A program made the position numbers and the translations under genes. Of a stretch of 64,000 nt of DNA, positions 8,349 through 18,376 are shown piece by piece (position 1 is the first letter of the stretch; each line of letters starts with the position of its first letter). Origin of the DNA: Candidatus Pantoea floridensis (lineage in GTDB: Bacteria; Pseudomonadota; Gammaproteobacteria; Enterobacterales; Enterobacteriaceae); contig NZ_OCMY01000001.1 of the NCBI RefSeq assembly GCF_900215435.1, forward strand, positions 186,001 through 250,000, given 5' to 3'. The notes under the pieces are model-generated. The model did no database searches. It was not told the origin of the DNA and was given only the letters and a program-made list of their open reading frames with translations.

Positions 8349-9869
8349 TTAGAAGAAGCCCAGCGGTTGCGTGCTGTAGCTCACCAGCAGATTTTTGGTC
8401 TGCTGATAATGATCGAGCATCATTTTGTGGGTTTCACGGCCAATCCCCGATTTCTTATAGCCACCAAACGCCGCGTGCGCTGGATAGAGGTGATAACAGT
8501 TGGTCCACACACGTCCAGCTTTAATCGCGCGTCCCATACGATAGGCGCGATTAATATCCCGCGTCCATACGCCTGCACCCAGGCCGTAAATCGAGTCGTT
8601 GGCGATGGCGAGCGCTTCCGCTTCATCTTTGAAGGTGAGCACGCCAACCACCGGCCCGAAGATCTCTTCCTGGAACACGCGCATGCTGTTATCGCCTTTC
8701 AGCAAGGTCGGTTGGATGTAGTAGCCGCTGGCAAACTCCTCGCCGATTTTCTCCACCCCGCCACCGTGCAGCACTTGCGCGCCCTCTTGCTGCGCAATTT
8801 CCAGATAGGAGAGGATCTTGTCGAACTGCTGCTGCGACGCTTGCGCCCCAATCATGGTTTCGGTATCCAGCGGATCGCCACGTTTGATGGTTTTGATGCG
8901 TTTCATTACCGCCGCCATAAACGGCTCGAAGATCGACTCCTGCACCAGCGCGCGTGATGGGCAAGTACACACTTCGCCTTGATTGAGAAAGCCGAGTACC
9001 ACGCCTTCTGCCGCCTTCTCGATAAAGCTCTCTTCGGCATCCATGATGTCTTCGAAGAAAATGTTTGGCGATTTACCACCCAGCTCGACGGTTGACGGAA
9101 TCAAACTTTTCGCGGCCAGCTCGAGAATATGGCCACCGGTTGCGGTGGAACCGGTAAAGGCGATTTTGGCGATCCCCGGATGCGACGCCAGCGCTTCGCC
9201 GGCCTCTTTGCCGTAGCCGTGGACCACGTTAATCACGCCTGGCGGCAGCAAATCCTTGATCACCTCCATAAACAGCGTAATCGACAGCGGCGTTTGTTCG
9301 GCGGGTTTTAGCACCACACAGTTGCCTGCGCCGAGCGCCGGAGCCAGTTTCCACGCGGCCATCAGCAGCGGGAAGTTCCACGGGATAATTTGGCCCACCA
9401 CGCCGAGCGGTTCGTGAAAGTGATAGGCGGCGGTGAATTCATCAATCTCTGCGGCGGTGCCTTCCTGTGCCCGCACGCAACCGGCGAAATAGCGGAAGTG
9501 ATCGACCGCCAGCGGAAGGTCGGCCGCCAGCGTTTCGCGCACTGGTTTACCGTTATCCCAGGTTTCATTGACCGCGATGTATTCCAGATTCTCTTCAAGG
9601 CGATCGGCAATTTTGAGCAGCACCAGTGAACGTGCCTGCGGTGAGGTTTTGCCCCATGCATCGGCCGCCGCCTGCGCCGCTGCTACGGCGTTATCGATAT
9701 CCGCACGATCCGAACGTGGAAACTCGCCAATGGTTGAAGCATTAATCGGTGAGGTGTTGACGAAGTAATTACCGTTCACCGGCGCAACAAATTCGCCGTT
9801 GATAAAGTTGCCATAACGCGATTGCAAAGTAATGAGAGAACCTTGTTCTCCTGGAGCAGCGTAACGCAT
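8349..9869 (-). CDS. aldB: NAD(P)+-dependent aldehyde dehydrogenase, AldB/ExaC type
   Basis: A 506-aa aldehyde dehydrogenase that oxidises acetaldehyde-like aldehydes to acids. The catalytic cysteine is C301 in [11 protein letters not shown], with the doubled cysteine typical of the AldB/ExaC subgroup. The general base glutamate is in VELGGKSPN, and the cofactor-binding FTGST and IPWNFPL segments are present. The length equals the usual 500-512 aa. The start follows AAGGAGG at good spacing. In E. coli AldB is a stationary-phase enzyme under CRP, Fis and RpoS control; that regulation is known for the family and not shown here. It is a single-gene unit with its own terminator. Confidence 0.85.
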   Translation of the reverse strand: MRYAAPGEQGSLITLQSRYGNFINGEFVAPVNGNYFVNTSPINASTIGEFPRSDRADIDNAVAAAQAAADAWGKTSPQARSLVLLKIADRLEENLEYIAVNETWDNGKPVRETLAADLPLAVDHFRYFAGCVRAQEGTAAEIDEFTAAYHFHEPLGVVGQIIPWNFPLLMAAWKLAPALGAGNCVVLKPAEQTPLSITLFMEVIKDLLPPGVINVVHGYGKEAGEALASHPGIAKIAFTGSTATGGHILELAAKSLIPSTVELGGKSPNIFFEDIMDAEESFIEKAAEGVVLGFLNQGEVCTCPSRALVQESIFEPFMAAVMKRIKTIKRGDPLDTETMIGAQASQQQFDKILSYLEIAQQEGAQVLHGGGVEKIGEEFASGYYIQPTLLKGDNSMRVFQEEIFGPVVGVLTFKDEAEALAIANDSIYGLGAGVWTRDINRAYRMGRAIKAGRVWTNCYHLYPAHAAFGGYKKSGIGRETHKMMLDHYQQTKNLLVSYSTQPLGFF

Positions 9870-10177
9870 GGTATTCCTCCTTGCGGGACTGAGTGGCTAT
9901 TAACAACTGTGAAACTTGTTATTAACATTGAACGATCAATGCCAGCCTGTCAGATCGCTGAGCCGGAAACTGTGACCTCACCGTGGGAATCCGGCGCAAT
10001 AGACGGTGCGATGCGCGATAAACAACGCGCTTAACCGATCGGCATTACGTTATTTATTGCGCGCTTTTGCGCAACAGGCGCCAGATAATTCCGAGTTTTC
10101 CCGGTGATGCTGCAAAAAACGAAACATAGGCGAAATATGCGGTCAATATGAAGCAGGATACTAACCAGGAGAAACAG
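9870..10177. promoter_or_regulatory. Divergent region between aldehyde dehydrogenase and methyltransferase
   Basis: About 300 bp without a convincing ORF. It must hold the promoters of both divergent genes. The only structure I see is the inverted repeat TAACAA (9901-9906) / TTGTTA (9916-9921), centred about 40 bp before the dehydrogenase start, a possible regulator site of unknown identity. Confidence 0.4.
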
Positions 10178-10741
10178 ATGTTGGCTTCAGCCCTGACGTT
10201 AATGCGCGCCAAAGCGAACTTTGTTCAGCAATTTATCCGCAACCCGCGCAAAATGGGCAGCATCACGCCCTCTTCCGCCGCGCTGTGCCGCACCATGTGT
10301 GATGCGGTGAATTGGGATCACAGTTTGCGTATCGCTGAACTCGGCGCCGGTGACGGCGTACTGACGCGCCATTTGCTGGCCCGCATGTCGCCGCAAGCCC
10401 AGTTGGATGTGTTCGAAATTAGCCCGGAGCTGGTTAAAAGCCTGCGCGGCTTACCGGACCCGCGCATGCAGGTGCGCGCCTGTTCTGCGGAGTATCTTTC
10501 CGGCGAATATGATGTGATTTTTTCTGGTTTGCCGCTGCTGTCATTGCCGCCGGCAACGCGCGATAACATTTTGAATGCGGTGCATGATGCGCTGGGTCCA
10601 CGCGGCGTATTTGTGCAGTTTCAATACACCTCGTTTACCCAGCCTAATTTGTCACGCTACTTTACCTGGGAGCGCCAACGCGTGCTGAAGAACATGCCAC
10701 CCGCATGGGTTTACCGCTGCACGCGGCATTACGCACCTTGA
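10178..10741 (+). CDS. PmtA-like class I SAM-dependent methyltransferase
   Basis: A 187-aa protein of the phospholipid N-methyltransferase-like group. After a family-typical start (FVQQFIRNPRKMGSITPSS) comes SAM-binding motif I, ELGAGDGVLT, then DVFEISPELV (acidic motif II region) and SGLPLLSLPP in the motif IV position. The C-terminus YFTWERQRVLKNMPPAWVY also fits the family. Whether it methylates a lipid is unknown; in enterobacteria these are annotated only as methyltransferases. The ATG at 10178 has AGGAGA 5 bp upstream and is preferred over an in-frame ATG at 10148. Its 3' end overlaps the convergent amidotransferase gene by 13 bp. Confidence 0.75.
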   Translation: MLASALTLMRAKANFVQQFIRNPRKMGSITPSSAALCRTMCDAVNWDHSLRIAELGAGDGVLTRHLLARMSPQAQLDVFEISPELVKSLRGLPDPRMQVRACSAEYLSGEYDVIFSGLPLLSLPPATRDNILNAVHDALGPRGVFVQFQYTSFTQPNLSRYFTWERQRVLKNMPPAWVYRCTRHYAP

Positions 10742-11454
10742 GCCTGCACGCGCGGCTGCAGCCGCGTTTGCTGCCAGAAGCTGCGCAACAGTTCACGTGA
10801 CCAATCTTCGCCTGTTAATGGCGTGCCGTCATCGCTGATGCCAGCCGGTAAACAGGCAGTCATGATGCTGCGGGTAAACTCGGGATGAAATTGTACCGAC
10901 AGCGCCTGCGGTGAATAACGCAAAATCTGGCAGCCATCGAGCGCCGAACTCGCCAGCACCTGCGCATGGGGCGGCGGCGTTAATACCGATTGGCGATGTG
11001 ACAGCCACGCCTGGAATTCACCCGGCAAAGGGGCCAGCCACGGATCGCTTTTTGCCCAGTCGCTACACGTGAGCGGTTTGAGCCCACGCTCCCAACCATT
11101 CGGGTTATCGCCCACTTTGCCTCCCAGCGCATATGCCATCAGCTGATGGCCGTAGCAGACGCCAAGCAGCGGCAATTCGGATTCGAGCGCGCCCCGGATC
11201 CATGCGGCAGTACGTTCGCTCCAGTCGGCGTGATCGGTCACCATCGCCCAGGAACCGCTGAGAATCGCACCGCTGACGCGGTCAAACGCCGGAAAATCAT
11301 CGCCAAGATGCGGACGCACAATCACATAATCATCGGGCTGCAGTTGCAGCGCGTCGATAAACCACTGAGGTTGTTCACCAATTTGCGCCACAACCTGCTG
11401 CGGCGGAACGTCGAGTTGAATCAGGGCAAGGGGTAAAGCGCGGGTCTGTGTCAT
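10729..11454 (-). CDS. Class I glutamine amidotransferase domain protein
   Basis: A 241-aa stand-alone GATase1 protein, resembling the glutaminase half of GMP synthase. The nucleophile elbow is LLGVCYGHQLMAYALGG and the His/Glu pair lies in VQFHPEF, so the Cys-His-Glu triad is intact. These proteins release ammonia from glutamine or act on gamma-glutamyl compounds; the acceptor is unknown. I prefer the ATG at 11454 (MTQTRALPLALIQLD) because the conserved fold begins there. An in-frame ATG at 11496 would add 14 residues. It is convergent with the methyltransferase gene, overlapping at the stop codons. Confidence 0.75.
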   Translation of the reverse strand: MTQTRALPLALIQLDVPPQQVVAQIGEQPQWFIDALQLQPDDYVIVRPHLGDDFPAFDRVSGAILSGSWAMVTDHADWSERTAAWIRGALESELPLLGVCYGHQLMAYALGGKVGDNPNGWERGLKPLTCSDWAKSDPWLAPLPGEFQAWLSHRQSVLTPPPHAQVLASSALDGCQILRYSPQALSVQFHPEFTRSIMTACLPAGISDDGTPLTGEDWSRELLRSFWQQTRLQPRVQAQGA

Positions 11455-11643
11455 GCCGAATACGTTCCTCATAATGGTCGTGTTTCGGACATCCACTTTG
11501 CCAGTAAATCAGCGACATGTCTTATTTTTTCCTGCATAAGCGCATGCACGAAAGAAAAAATTTTGCCGCCTGTGCCCGAAGTCATCACCTTCATGCCATC
11601 ATTAGGCGGAGCTTATTTTGATTAATCCGTGAAGGAAGACATT

Positions 11644-12528
11644 GTGGCAGTGCGGCATTTTTTTATGGTTCTGATGGTGGTTTCCATCTGGGCCTTCAAC
11701 AACGTGGCGGTAAAGTGGGGATTACTGGAACTTCCGCCGCTTTTTCTTACCTGGATGCGCTTTGTGGTGGTGGCGATTGTGCTGATCCCCTTCTGCCGCA
11801 TCAACCGCCAGCAACTCCCCTGGCTGCTGACGCTGGCGTTCACCTTCGGCTTTATGCACTTCTCGCTGCTGTTTGTTGGCATGCGCTACACCGATGCCGG
11901 CACCGGAGCCATCGTGGTGCAACTCGGTACGCCGATTGCCATGCTGCTGGCGATGGTAATATTGAAAGAGAAACTGCGGCTGGTGCAGTTGATAGGTATC
12001 GCCATTTCGTTAAGCGGCGTGGCGGTGCTCTCGGGCAGTCCAACCATTCCTGCCTGGTGGGTGTTGTGTATATTACTGTGCAGCGCCTTTGGCTGGGCAA
12101 TCAGCAATATGATTGTAAAAAAATCGCCGCCGATCAAACCTCTGACGCTCACCGGTTGGATCTCCTTCCTCGCCGTGCCCATCGTTGGCGCGGCTTCCTG
12201 GCTCACTGAATCACAGCAGTTTTATGCGCTGAGCCACGCGGGCTGGCGCGGCTGGTTTGGCATTCTTTACAGCGCTATCGCCTCGTCTATTGTGGCCTAT
12301 ACGCTGTGGTACGCCTTACTCAAGAAATATAACGTCAACCTGATCATGCCCTACTCGCTGCTGACGCCGGTGCTGGCGGTGCTGATGGGCGTGCTGGTGC
12401 TCGGCGATAGCATGAACAGCTTTAAAATTCTCGGCGCTTCGCTGGTGATTTTAGGTACGGCAATTGCGGTGATTAACCTGCGCAACCTGCGCATGCACGC
12501 GCGGTTTCCGCGTTTACGCCGTCGTTAA
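11644..12528 (+). CDS. EamA/DMT-family inner-membrane transporter
   Basis: A 294-aa protein with about ten hydrophobic segments in two repeats of five, the drug/metabolite transporter layout. Each repeat has EamA features: WAFNNVAVKWG with RFVVVA at the start, and AFGWAISNMIVKKSP plus SLLTPVLAVLMGVLVLGD in the second half. Substrates of such permeases are commonly amino acids or metabolites for export; none can be named. GTG at 11644 has AAGGAAG 7 bp upstream and is the best start; GTG at 11629 is in frame but has no ribosome-binding site. A short basic C-terminal tail (RFPRLRRR) should lie in the cytoplasm. Confidence 0.8.
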   Translation: MAVRHFFMVLMVVSIWAFNNVAVKWGLLELPPLFLTWMRFVVVAIVLIPFCRINRQQLPWLLTLAFTFGFMHFSLLFVGMRYTDAGTGAIVVQLGTPIAMLLAMVILKEKLRLVQLIGIAISLSGVAVLSGSPTIPAWWVLCILLCSAFGWAISNMIVKKSPPIKPLTLTGWISFLAVPIVGAASWLTESQQFYALSHAGWRGWFGILYSAIASSIVAYTLWYALLKKYNVNLIMPYSLLTPVLAVLMGVLVLGDSMNSFKILGASLVILGTAIAVINLRNLRMHARFPRLRRR

Positions 12529-12575
12529 ATTCGCTCTGCTATGCTTGAGTTTCGCGCGTTATCCGGAGACTCAAC

Positions 12576-13937
12576 ATGGATTATCAACGTGCTGCCGCGC
12601 TGTGGCAGCAAATGTGGCAGGGATTGCGTGGCGCGGACCCGCTTCCCACGCTCACTTTTCTCCAACCCGATACCTTCGCCTCTGCCTTCGCCGTTAGCGA
12701 ACTGGCGGCCACCAGTATTGGCCTCGCCAGCCAGGCGCTGAGCGATTTACTTGGCCAATCCCGGCCGGTGAGCGTCAATGTACGCCTCGCTTCACGCTGG
12801 TTTCAACACAGCGTTGTTCCCTTGAATCGTCCACCTGCCGCGCTTTGGGATGAATTTGCCGGTGATTATGCCAGCGCCGACGGGTGGATCCGCCTGCATA
12901 CCAACGCCGCGCATCATCGGGCGGCAATGGAGCAGGTGCTTGGCCAACAGGCCAACCGAGCCGCTCTGGCACATGCCGTGGCGCGCTGGCCCGCCGCCGC
13001 GCTGGAACAGGCGGTGATTGAGGCAGGCGGCTGCGCCGCGCAGATGCACAGCGAAGCGCAATGGCTGCAGCACCCGCAAGGCAGCGCGGTGCAACAGGAA
13101 CCGCTGATCGCCCAGCAGGCCAGCGACGCAGCGCCAACGCCAGATTGGCCATTATCGCCCGCGCGGCCGCTGCTCGGCGTACGCGTGCTGGACCTCACGC
13201 GGATCATTGCCGGCCCGGTGGCGACACGCTTTCTTGCCAGCCTTGGCGCAACGGTGCTGCGCATCGATCCGCCGAACTGGCAGGAGCCGACGCTGGAAGA
13301 AGATATCACCTACGGCAAACGCTGCGCGCGTCTCGATCTCAAATCCCGCGCGGGCCGCGAACAGCTGTGCCAGCTATTGCAGCACAGCGATGTACTGGTA
13401 CACGGTTACCGCGCTGATGCGTTGGAAAAATTGGGGCTGGATGCGGATGCCCGACGCCAGCTGGCGCCAGGGCTGGTGGATGTCTGCCTGAATGCGTGGG
13501 GATGGAGCGGCCCGTGGCGCAACCGGCGCGGATTCGATAGCCTGGTGCAGATGGGCTGCGGCATTGCCGAACAAGGCATGCGCTGGAGCGGCAGCGGCAA
13601 GCCGACACCGCTGCCGGTGCAAGCGCTCGATCACGCAACCGGCTATCTGATGGCGGCGGCGGTGCTGGAAGGTTTACGTCAGCGTCTCACGCAAGGGGTG
13701 GGCTGGCAGGCACGTTTGTCACTGGCCCGCACCGCGCGTCTGTTGCAGCAGCACGGCGCCGCACCGGGAAATCGGCAAAACGGTATTCATGCACAGCACG
13801 ATGACGCACTTAGCACCATTGAGATTAATCAGTGGGGGATTGCAGAGAGATTGCGTGCCGCGGCATATCTGCCCGGCACGCCAATGATCTGCGCTACGCC
13901 AGGCGTGAAGCTCGGCAGCAGCGCAGCAAGCTGGTGA
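12576..13937 (+). CDS. CaiB/BaiF family III CoA-transferase with rearranged segment order
   Basis: A 453-aa family III CoA-transferase. The block that normally opens these proteins, LLGVRVLDLTRIIAGPVATR, lies near residue 200 here, followed by GKRCARLDLK and RRGFDSLVQMG with the likely catalytic aspartate of the GFD motif, then DHATGYLMAAA. The segment that normally follows in the C-terminal half (DGWIRLH ... AAALEQAVIEAGG) lies at about 100-160, before that block, and the usual end segment LPGTPMICATPG closes the protein. The order is therefore small-domain segment first, then the nucleotide-type fold. Substrate unknown; oxalate, carnitine or dicarboxylate CoA esters are typical of the family. 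The start has CGGAG upstream. It ends 3 bp from the convergent ycdY. Confidence 0.78.
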   Translation: MDYQRAAALWQQMWQGLRGADPLPTLTFLQPDTFASAFAVSELAATSIGLASQALSDLLGQSRPVSVNVRLASRWFQHSVVPLNRPPAALWDEFAGDYASADGWIRLHTNAAHHRAAMEQVLGQQANRAALAHAVARWPAAALEQAVIEAGGCAAQMHSEAQWLQHPQGSAVQQEPLIAQQASDAAPTPDWPLSPARPLLGVRVLDLTRIIAGPVATRFLASLGATVLRIDPPNWQEPTLEEDITYGKRCARLDLKSRAGREQLCQLLQHSDVLVHGYRADALEKLGLDADARRQLAPGLVDVCLNAWGWSGPWRNRRGFDSLVQMGCGIAEQGMRWSGSGKPTPLPVQALDHATGYLMAAAVLEGLRQRLTQGVGWQARLSLARTARLLQQHGAAPGNRQNGIHAQHDDALSTIEINQWGIAERLRAAAYLPGTPMICATPGVKLGSSAASW

Positions 13938-13940
13938 TAC

Positions 13941-14501
13941 TCAGGCGTCGTCGTCCTGCTCTTCGTTCAGCTCGTCGTACATCGCCTGAATCGCTTCCCG
14001 GCTGAGCGCCGCCAGCGTGCGATAAAATGCCGTGGTAGCGTGAGCTTCCACTTTGCCAAGGAAGGCGCCGCACCACGGCAGCAGATACTCGTCGAACAGC
14101 GCCAGCTGCGCAGCGGATTCATCCTCTGCCGACTGATCTTCCAGCCACGATGCCGCCAGCAGCAGCACGCCGAAATGATCGGCCGGTGCGTCGCTCAGCG
14201 GCATGCCGCGTGCGCTAAGAAATGCGCGCACGTCCGCTTCAGCGACACCGTTCGGCCACTGTGACGCATACGGCGGAACGCTGCACTCGCCGCCAACAAA
14301 CAGCGCGTTATAGTCAGCAGCCAGCGCCTGCGGATCGCTATTCTGCTGCAAACGCGACAACAGTTCGTCCTGCTCCAGCGGCCACTGCTGTTGCAGTTTG
14401 CCTTCACGCAGCAGAGTGAACAGCGGCACCAACAGCGGATCCTGAGGTTGACGATTAAACAGCGAACCGATGACGCGGCAGAGAATGGAAAACTCATTCA
14501 T
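13941..14501 (-). CDS. ycdY: TorD-family chaperone YcdY
   Basis: A 186-aa all-alpha protein of the TorD/DmsD redox-enzyme-maturation family, matching E. coli YcdY (184 aa) in length and position. The family signature Y-x-x-L-F-x-G appears as YNALFVGGECSVPPYAS, and the D-H-F-G-V motif as PADHFGVLLL. The C-terminus is acidic (ELNEEQDDDA). In E. coli YcdY has been linked to activity of the neighbouring YcdX phosphatase and to swarming. It is the last gene of ghrA-ycdX-ycdY on the minus strand. Confidence 0.9.
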   Translation of the reverse strand: MNEFSILCRVIGSLFNRQPQDPLLVPLFTLLREGKLQQQWPLEQDELLSRLQQNSDPQALAADYNALFVGGECSVPPYASQWPNGVAEADVRAFLSARGMPLSDAPADHFGVLLLAASWLEDQSAEDESAAQLALFDEYLLPWCGAFLGKVEAHATTAFYRTLAALSREAIQAMYDELNEEQDDDA

Positions 14502-14528
14502 GCAACAGAATTCCTTGAGGCAAAAAAG

Positions 14529-15266
14529 TTAAAAATCAGCAAATTCAGCAATGTGTTTGCCGGTGCGCTGTTCGAGGAAATCGAGCAGGCGACGCGGCGT
14601 GACATTTAACACGCGATCTTCAGGAAAATCCACTTCGCGGGTGATGCGAAGGCAGTGTTCGAAATGTCCGAGCGTGAATGCCGTATGCGAATCAGAACCA
14701 AACGCCAGACGACCACCCGCATCGCGCACCGCTTCCGCAATGGCGCGGCAGTTCGGTTCGCTGCCCGGACGCGAATGGGTGAACGAGGAGTTATTGATCT
14801 CCAGCGCCACATCATAATGCGCCGCAGCTTCAGCAATTGCGCGGATATCCACCGGGAACTTCGGGTTGCCGGGATGCGAAATAATATGCACCTGCCCGCC
14901 CGCCATCGCCGCAATCATCGCTTCGGTGTGATGCGCTTTATCGCGCGGCGCATACACCGGTTCATGGAAGCCCGCCACGATCAAATCCAGCGCGTCCAGC
15001 ATCGGGCCGCTGCAATCAATTTCGCCCTGCTGATTTTTAATGTTGGCTTCAATACCGCGCAACACGCCGACGCCATCAATCACGCGTGGCCAGATACGCA
15101 TGTTGACAAAGTGCCAATAATGCGGCGCATCGGCCATATCTGGACCGTGATCGGTAATCGCAAACAGCTTCAAGCCGTTTTGTTTCGCCTGAGCAACATA
15201 ATCATGCAGCGTGCTGTAAGCATGGGTGCTGGCGACGGTGTGCATATGTAAATCAACGGGATACAT
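14529..15266 (-). CDS. ycdX: PHP-domain phosphatase YcdX
   Basis: A 245-aa trinuclear-zinc PHP phosphatase, same length as E. coli YcdX. Metal ligands are seen in DLHMHTVAS at the N-terminus, [24 protein letters not shown] and SDSHTAF. The second ATG (15266, [10 protein letters not shown]) is taken as start because AGGAG lies 6 bp before it; the ATG two codons earlier abuts that site. It lies 27 bp upstream of ycdY and 24 bp downstream of ghrA, so the three are probably co-transcribed. Confidence 0.93.
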   Translation of the reverse strand: MYPVDLHMHTVASTHAYSTLHDYVAQAKQNGLKLFAITDHGPDMADAPHYWHFVNMRIWPRVIDGVGVLRGIEANIKNQQGEIDCSGPMLDALDLIVAGFHEPVYAPRDKAHHTEAMIAAMAGGQVHIISHPGNPKFPVDIRAIAEAAAHYDVALEINNSSFTHSRPGSEPNCRAIAEAVRDAGGRLAFGSDSHTAFTLGHFEHCLRITREVDFPEDRVLNVTPRRLLDFLEQRTGKHIAEFADF

Positions 15267-15290
15267 CTTCATCTCCTGACTTAATGTGAA

Positions 15291-16229
15291 TTAATAACCG
15301 CGTCGGCGATCGACCAAACCGCTCGGCTGTTGGCCTTGCTGCACAGCAAGTATGGCAGCCGCAATGTAATTCATCGCCTCACCCGGTAAGGTAATGGCCG
15401 CAGTATGTGGCGTAATTGTGACATGCGGATGAGACCATAAAGGATGATCCTGCGGCAGCGGCTCGGTCTGGAACACATCCAGCGCTGCGGCGGCAAGCTT
15501 GCCGCTGTTCAACGCGGCCAGCAAATCGGCTTCTACCACATGGGCACCGCGCGCCAGATTAAGGAAACAGGCACCGTGCGGCAACACGCGCAGCAATTGG
15601 CTATCGATTAAGTTCGTGGTCTCCGGTGTGGTGGGCAGCAGATCGATCAGCACCTGGGTGCCATCGAGGAAAGCATTCAGCCGATCGCGCCCGTGGAAAC
15701 TCTGCACGCCGTCAATCTGTTTGGCGGAGCGGCTCCAGCAGCGCAACGGGAATCCCCACTGACGCAGGCTTTCCAACACGCTGCGGCCAAGGACACCCGC
15801 CCCCAACACGCCAATGGTGAAGTTTTCGCGATCGATAGCGTCAAGCTCCTGCCACTGCGCCCGCTGTTGCTGCTGACGGTATTCAGCGAAACGGCGGAAC
15901 CACCCCAACACGCACCAGTTGGCATACTCCTGCATCTGACGCGCCATGCCGGTGTCTTCCAGGCGGAACAGCGGCACGTCATCAGCTAGCATCTGGGGAT
16001 TGTCGCGCAGCTGTTTGAGGATTTCGTCTACTCCTGCCCCCATCGCAAACACGCCTTTTAGCTCGCGCCCCGCCAGCATCTCAACGGGCGGAGAACGTAC
16101 CACCGCATAATCGGCCGGCGCATTGTCGCCCGGCTGCCACTGGCGCACGCGCGCTTCGGGTAAACGTTGCTGCAAACCGTCCAACCAGCTTTGCGGCGCC
16201 AGCGACGGGTGATACCAGATAATCTCCAT
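15291..16229 (-). CDS. ghrA: Glyoxylate/hydroxypyruvate reductase A
   Basis: A 312-aa D-2-hydroxyacid dehydrogenase that reduces glyoxylate to glycolate and hydroxypyruvate to glycerate with NADPH. The dinucleotide fold motif GVLGAGVLG lies near residue 140. The catalytic triad is Arg in [10 protein letters not shown], Glu in DVFQTEPLP and His in TPHTAAIT. Length and neighbours equal E. coli GhrA. The start has AAGGAGAG upstream. It is divergent from treA with a 207-bp gap holding both promoters. Confidence 0.94.
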   Translation of the reverse strand: MEIIWYHPSLAPQSWLDGLQQRLPEARVRQWQPGDNAPADYAVVRSPPVEMLAGRELKGVFAMGAGVDEILKQLRDNPQMLADDVPLFRLEDTGMARQMQEYANWCVLGWFRRFAEYRQQQQRAQWQELDAIDRENFTIGVLGAGVLGRSVLESLRQWGFPLRCWSRSAKQIDGVQSFHGRDRLNAFLDGTQVLIDLLPTTPETTNLIDSQLLRVLPHGACFLNLARGAHVVEADLLAALNSGKLAAAALDVFQTEPLPQDHPLWSHPHVTITPHTAAITLPGEAMNYIAAAILAVQQGQQPSGLVDRRRGY

Positions 16230-16436
16230 ACTGCTCTCCTTTTTTTGCCTTCAGCCTCAGGCAAATAGCGATACAGGGCAAGCAAAAACCGTCGCCTCAC
16301 GCAATTTCTCGCGTGATTAATTCAGGATGCTTCACATTTCCACCGCTATGCGAGGCTAAGCGGCGCGATAACGACTAAAGTTGTTCGGGTGGTCAATGCG
16401 TTAGCACACCACCTTTTCGGACAAGGAGAAAAACCG

Positions 16437-18116
16437 ATGATAAAAAATGCCGTATTTACGCCCGCGCGTCTGACTTTTTTATTGAGTGCCGCGCTGCTGG
16501 CGGGTGCCAGCGCCGCACACGCCGATGACCAAAGCCGCATGCTAAGCAACCAACCGCAGCCACCGGATGTGCGCCTGGGACCGTTGTTCAATGCGGTACA
16601 GCAGGCTAAATTTTACCCTGATCAGAAAACCTTCGCCGACGCGGTACCGAAATCGAATCCTTCTTCGATTCTGGCCGACTGGCAGATGCAAAAGGGCCAG
16701 CGCAATTTTGATCTCAAGCATTTTGTCGATAGCAACTTTACGCTGCCACAAGAGCAGGACAAATATGTGCCGCCCGCCGGTCAAAGCCTGCGCGAACACA
16801 TCAATGGATTGTGGCCGGTGCTGACGCGCACCGCACAGAGCGCCAGCCAGTACGATTCACTGCTGCTGCTGCCGAAACCCTACGTAGTGCCAGGCGGACG
16901 TTTCCGCGAGGTTTATTACTGGGATAGCTACTTCACCATGCTGGGCCTGGCCGAGAGCGGCCACTGGGATCGCGTGCAGGATATGGTGGAGAACTTCGCT
17001 ACCGAGCTCGACAAATATGGCCATATTCCTAACGGCAACCGCAGCTACTATCTCAGCCGCTCGCAGCCACCGTTCTTCAGTTTAATGGTTGACCTGTTAG
17101 CGACGCATAAAGGTGATGATGTCTATCGCCAATACCTGCCGCAGCTGCAGAAAGAGTACGACTATTGGATGGCGGATAGCGACAAAGTGGCGCCCGGCCA
17201 GGCCAGCAAACGTGTTATCAAACTTAGCGATGGCACGCTACTGAACCGTTACTGGGACGATCGTGATGCGCCGCGTACCGAATCCTGGCTGGATGACGTG
17301 ACGACGGCGAACAAAGCGCCAGAGCGTAATAAGCAGCAGGTGTATCGCGACCTGCGTGCGGGCGCGGCTTCAGGCTGGGATTTCAGTTCGCGCTGGTTTA
17401 CCGATGCGCATAATCTGGCCTCAATCCGCACCACCCAGCTAGCGCCGGTCGATCTCAATAGCCTGCTGTTCCATCTGGAGCAAACGCTGTCCAAAGCAGC
17501 AAAACTGGACAAGCAGGATGACAAAGCCAAAGCGTTTGCGGCGGATGCGGAAAAACGTCAGGCGGCTATCAATCGCTATCTGTGGAACGACAAACAAGGC
17601 TGGTATGCCGATTACGACTTCCAGAAAAAGCAGATTCATCCACAGCTGACGGCGGCGACGCTGTTCCCGCTTTACATGCAGGTGGCGAGCGATAAGCAAG
17701 CCGAACGCACCGCTTCCGCAGTCGAGAAACAGCTGCTGAAGCCGGGCGGTTTGGTTACGACCACAGTAAATAACGGCCAGCAATGGGATGCGCCAAACGG
17801 CTGGGCACCGCTGCAATGGGTTGCGGTGGAAGGTCTCGAGCATTATAAGCAACCGAAGCTGGCACAGCAGATTGGTCAACGCTTCCTGCAAAACGTACAG
17901 GCGACGTATGACAAGGAGCATAAGCTGGTTGAGAAGTACGTGGTTGAAGGGGCTCAGTTGGGCGGCGGTGGCGGCGGTGAATATCCGTTGCAGGATGGCT
18001 TTGGCTGGACCAACGGCGTGACGCTGAAACTGCTCGACAAATACTGCCCGAAAGACAAAACCTGTAATAGCGCCGGCGATATTCCCAATATGCCGGCGTT
18101 GACTTCCGCGAAGTAA
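16437..18116 (+). CDS. treA: Periplasmic trehalase
   Basis: A 559-aa glycoside hydrolase family 37 enzyme that splits trehalose to two glucose in the periplasm, allowing use of trehalose at high osmolarity. The signal peptide is clear: MIKNAVF, a hydrophobic core [15 protein letters not shown], and cleavage near AHA-DD. Both trehalase signatures are present, [15 protein letters not shown] and [13 protein letters not shown], and the C-terminal [20 protein letters not shown] block. ATG 16437 follows AGGAGAAAAACC; longer in-frame starts would disrupt the signal peptide. In E. coli treA is RpoS-dependent and osmotically induced. Confidence 0.96.
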   Translation: MIKNAVFTPARLTFLLSAALLAGASAAHADDQSRMLSNQPQPPDVRLGPLFNAVQQAKFYPDQKTFADAVPKSNPSSILADWQMQKGQRNFDLKHFVDSNFTLPQEQDKYVPPAGQSLREHINGLWPVLTRTAQSASQYDSLLLLPKPYVVPGGRFREVYYWDSYFTMLGLAESGHWDRVQDMVENFATELDKYGHIPNGNRSYYLSRSQPPFFSLMVDLLATHKGDDVYRQYLPQLQKEYDYWMADSDKVAPGQASKRVIKLSDGTLLNRYWDDRDAPRTESWLDDVTTANKAPERNKQQVYRDLRAGAASGWDFSSRWFTDAHNLASIRTTQLAPVDLNSLLFHLEQTLSKAAKLDKQDDKAKAFAADAEKRQAAINRYLWNDKQGWYADYDFQKKQIHPQLTAATLFPLYMQVASDKQAERTASAVEKQLLKPGGLVTTTVNNGQQWDAPNGWAPLQWVAVEGLEHYKQPKLAQQIGQRFLQNVQATYDKEHKLVEKYVVEGAQLGGGGGGEYPLQDGFGWTNGVTLKLLDKYCPKDKTCNSAGDIPNMPALTSAK

Positions 18117-18160
18117 TTCTATCCCTCATGCCGGGCAACAGGCCCGGCAACCGCACATTC

Positions 18161-18240
18161 CGTAGCGGCGCAATTTATTGCGCATTCTCTGGATGGGCAT
18201 AATGCCGCCATTACTATGCGCGATAAATCGCGCCGCTACG
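18161..18240. repeat. Large inverted repeat with palindromic arms
   Basis: Two 25-bp arms, 18161-18185 and 18216-18240, are inverted copies differing at two positions (both start or end with the motif CGTAGCGGCGC). Each arm is itself nearly palindromic (GCGCAATTTATTGCGC in the left arm). They enclose 30 bp. This resembles the CGTAGGG palindromic repeats elsewhere in the window. A separate hairpin, GCCGGGC (18130-18136) with GCCCGGC (18142-18148), directly follows treA and may act as its 3' end. Confidence 0.75.
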
Positions 18241-18317
18241 GCTTGTATGCATCATCTGTGCATTTTTCTCACAACCTTCTTACAACAAATTCACACCTTG
18301 AAACAACCGCATTAAAA

Positions 18318-18336
18318 GATAATAATTCTCAATCTA
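18318..18336. promoter_or_regulatory. Fur-like box upstream of siderophore receptor gene
   Basis: GATAATAATTCTCAATCTA matches the 19-bp Fur consensus (GATAATGATAATCATTATC) at about 13 positions, with the left half nearly perfect. It lies 41 bp upstream of the receptor start. It fits iron-repressed transcription. Confidence 0.6.
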
Positions 18337-18376
18337 ATATCGATACCTATTCCCATTAATAACAACAGGAACCCTC

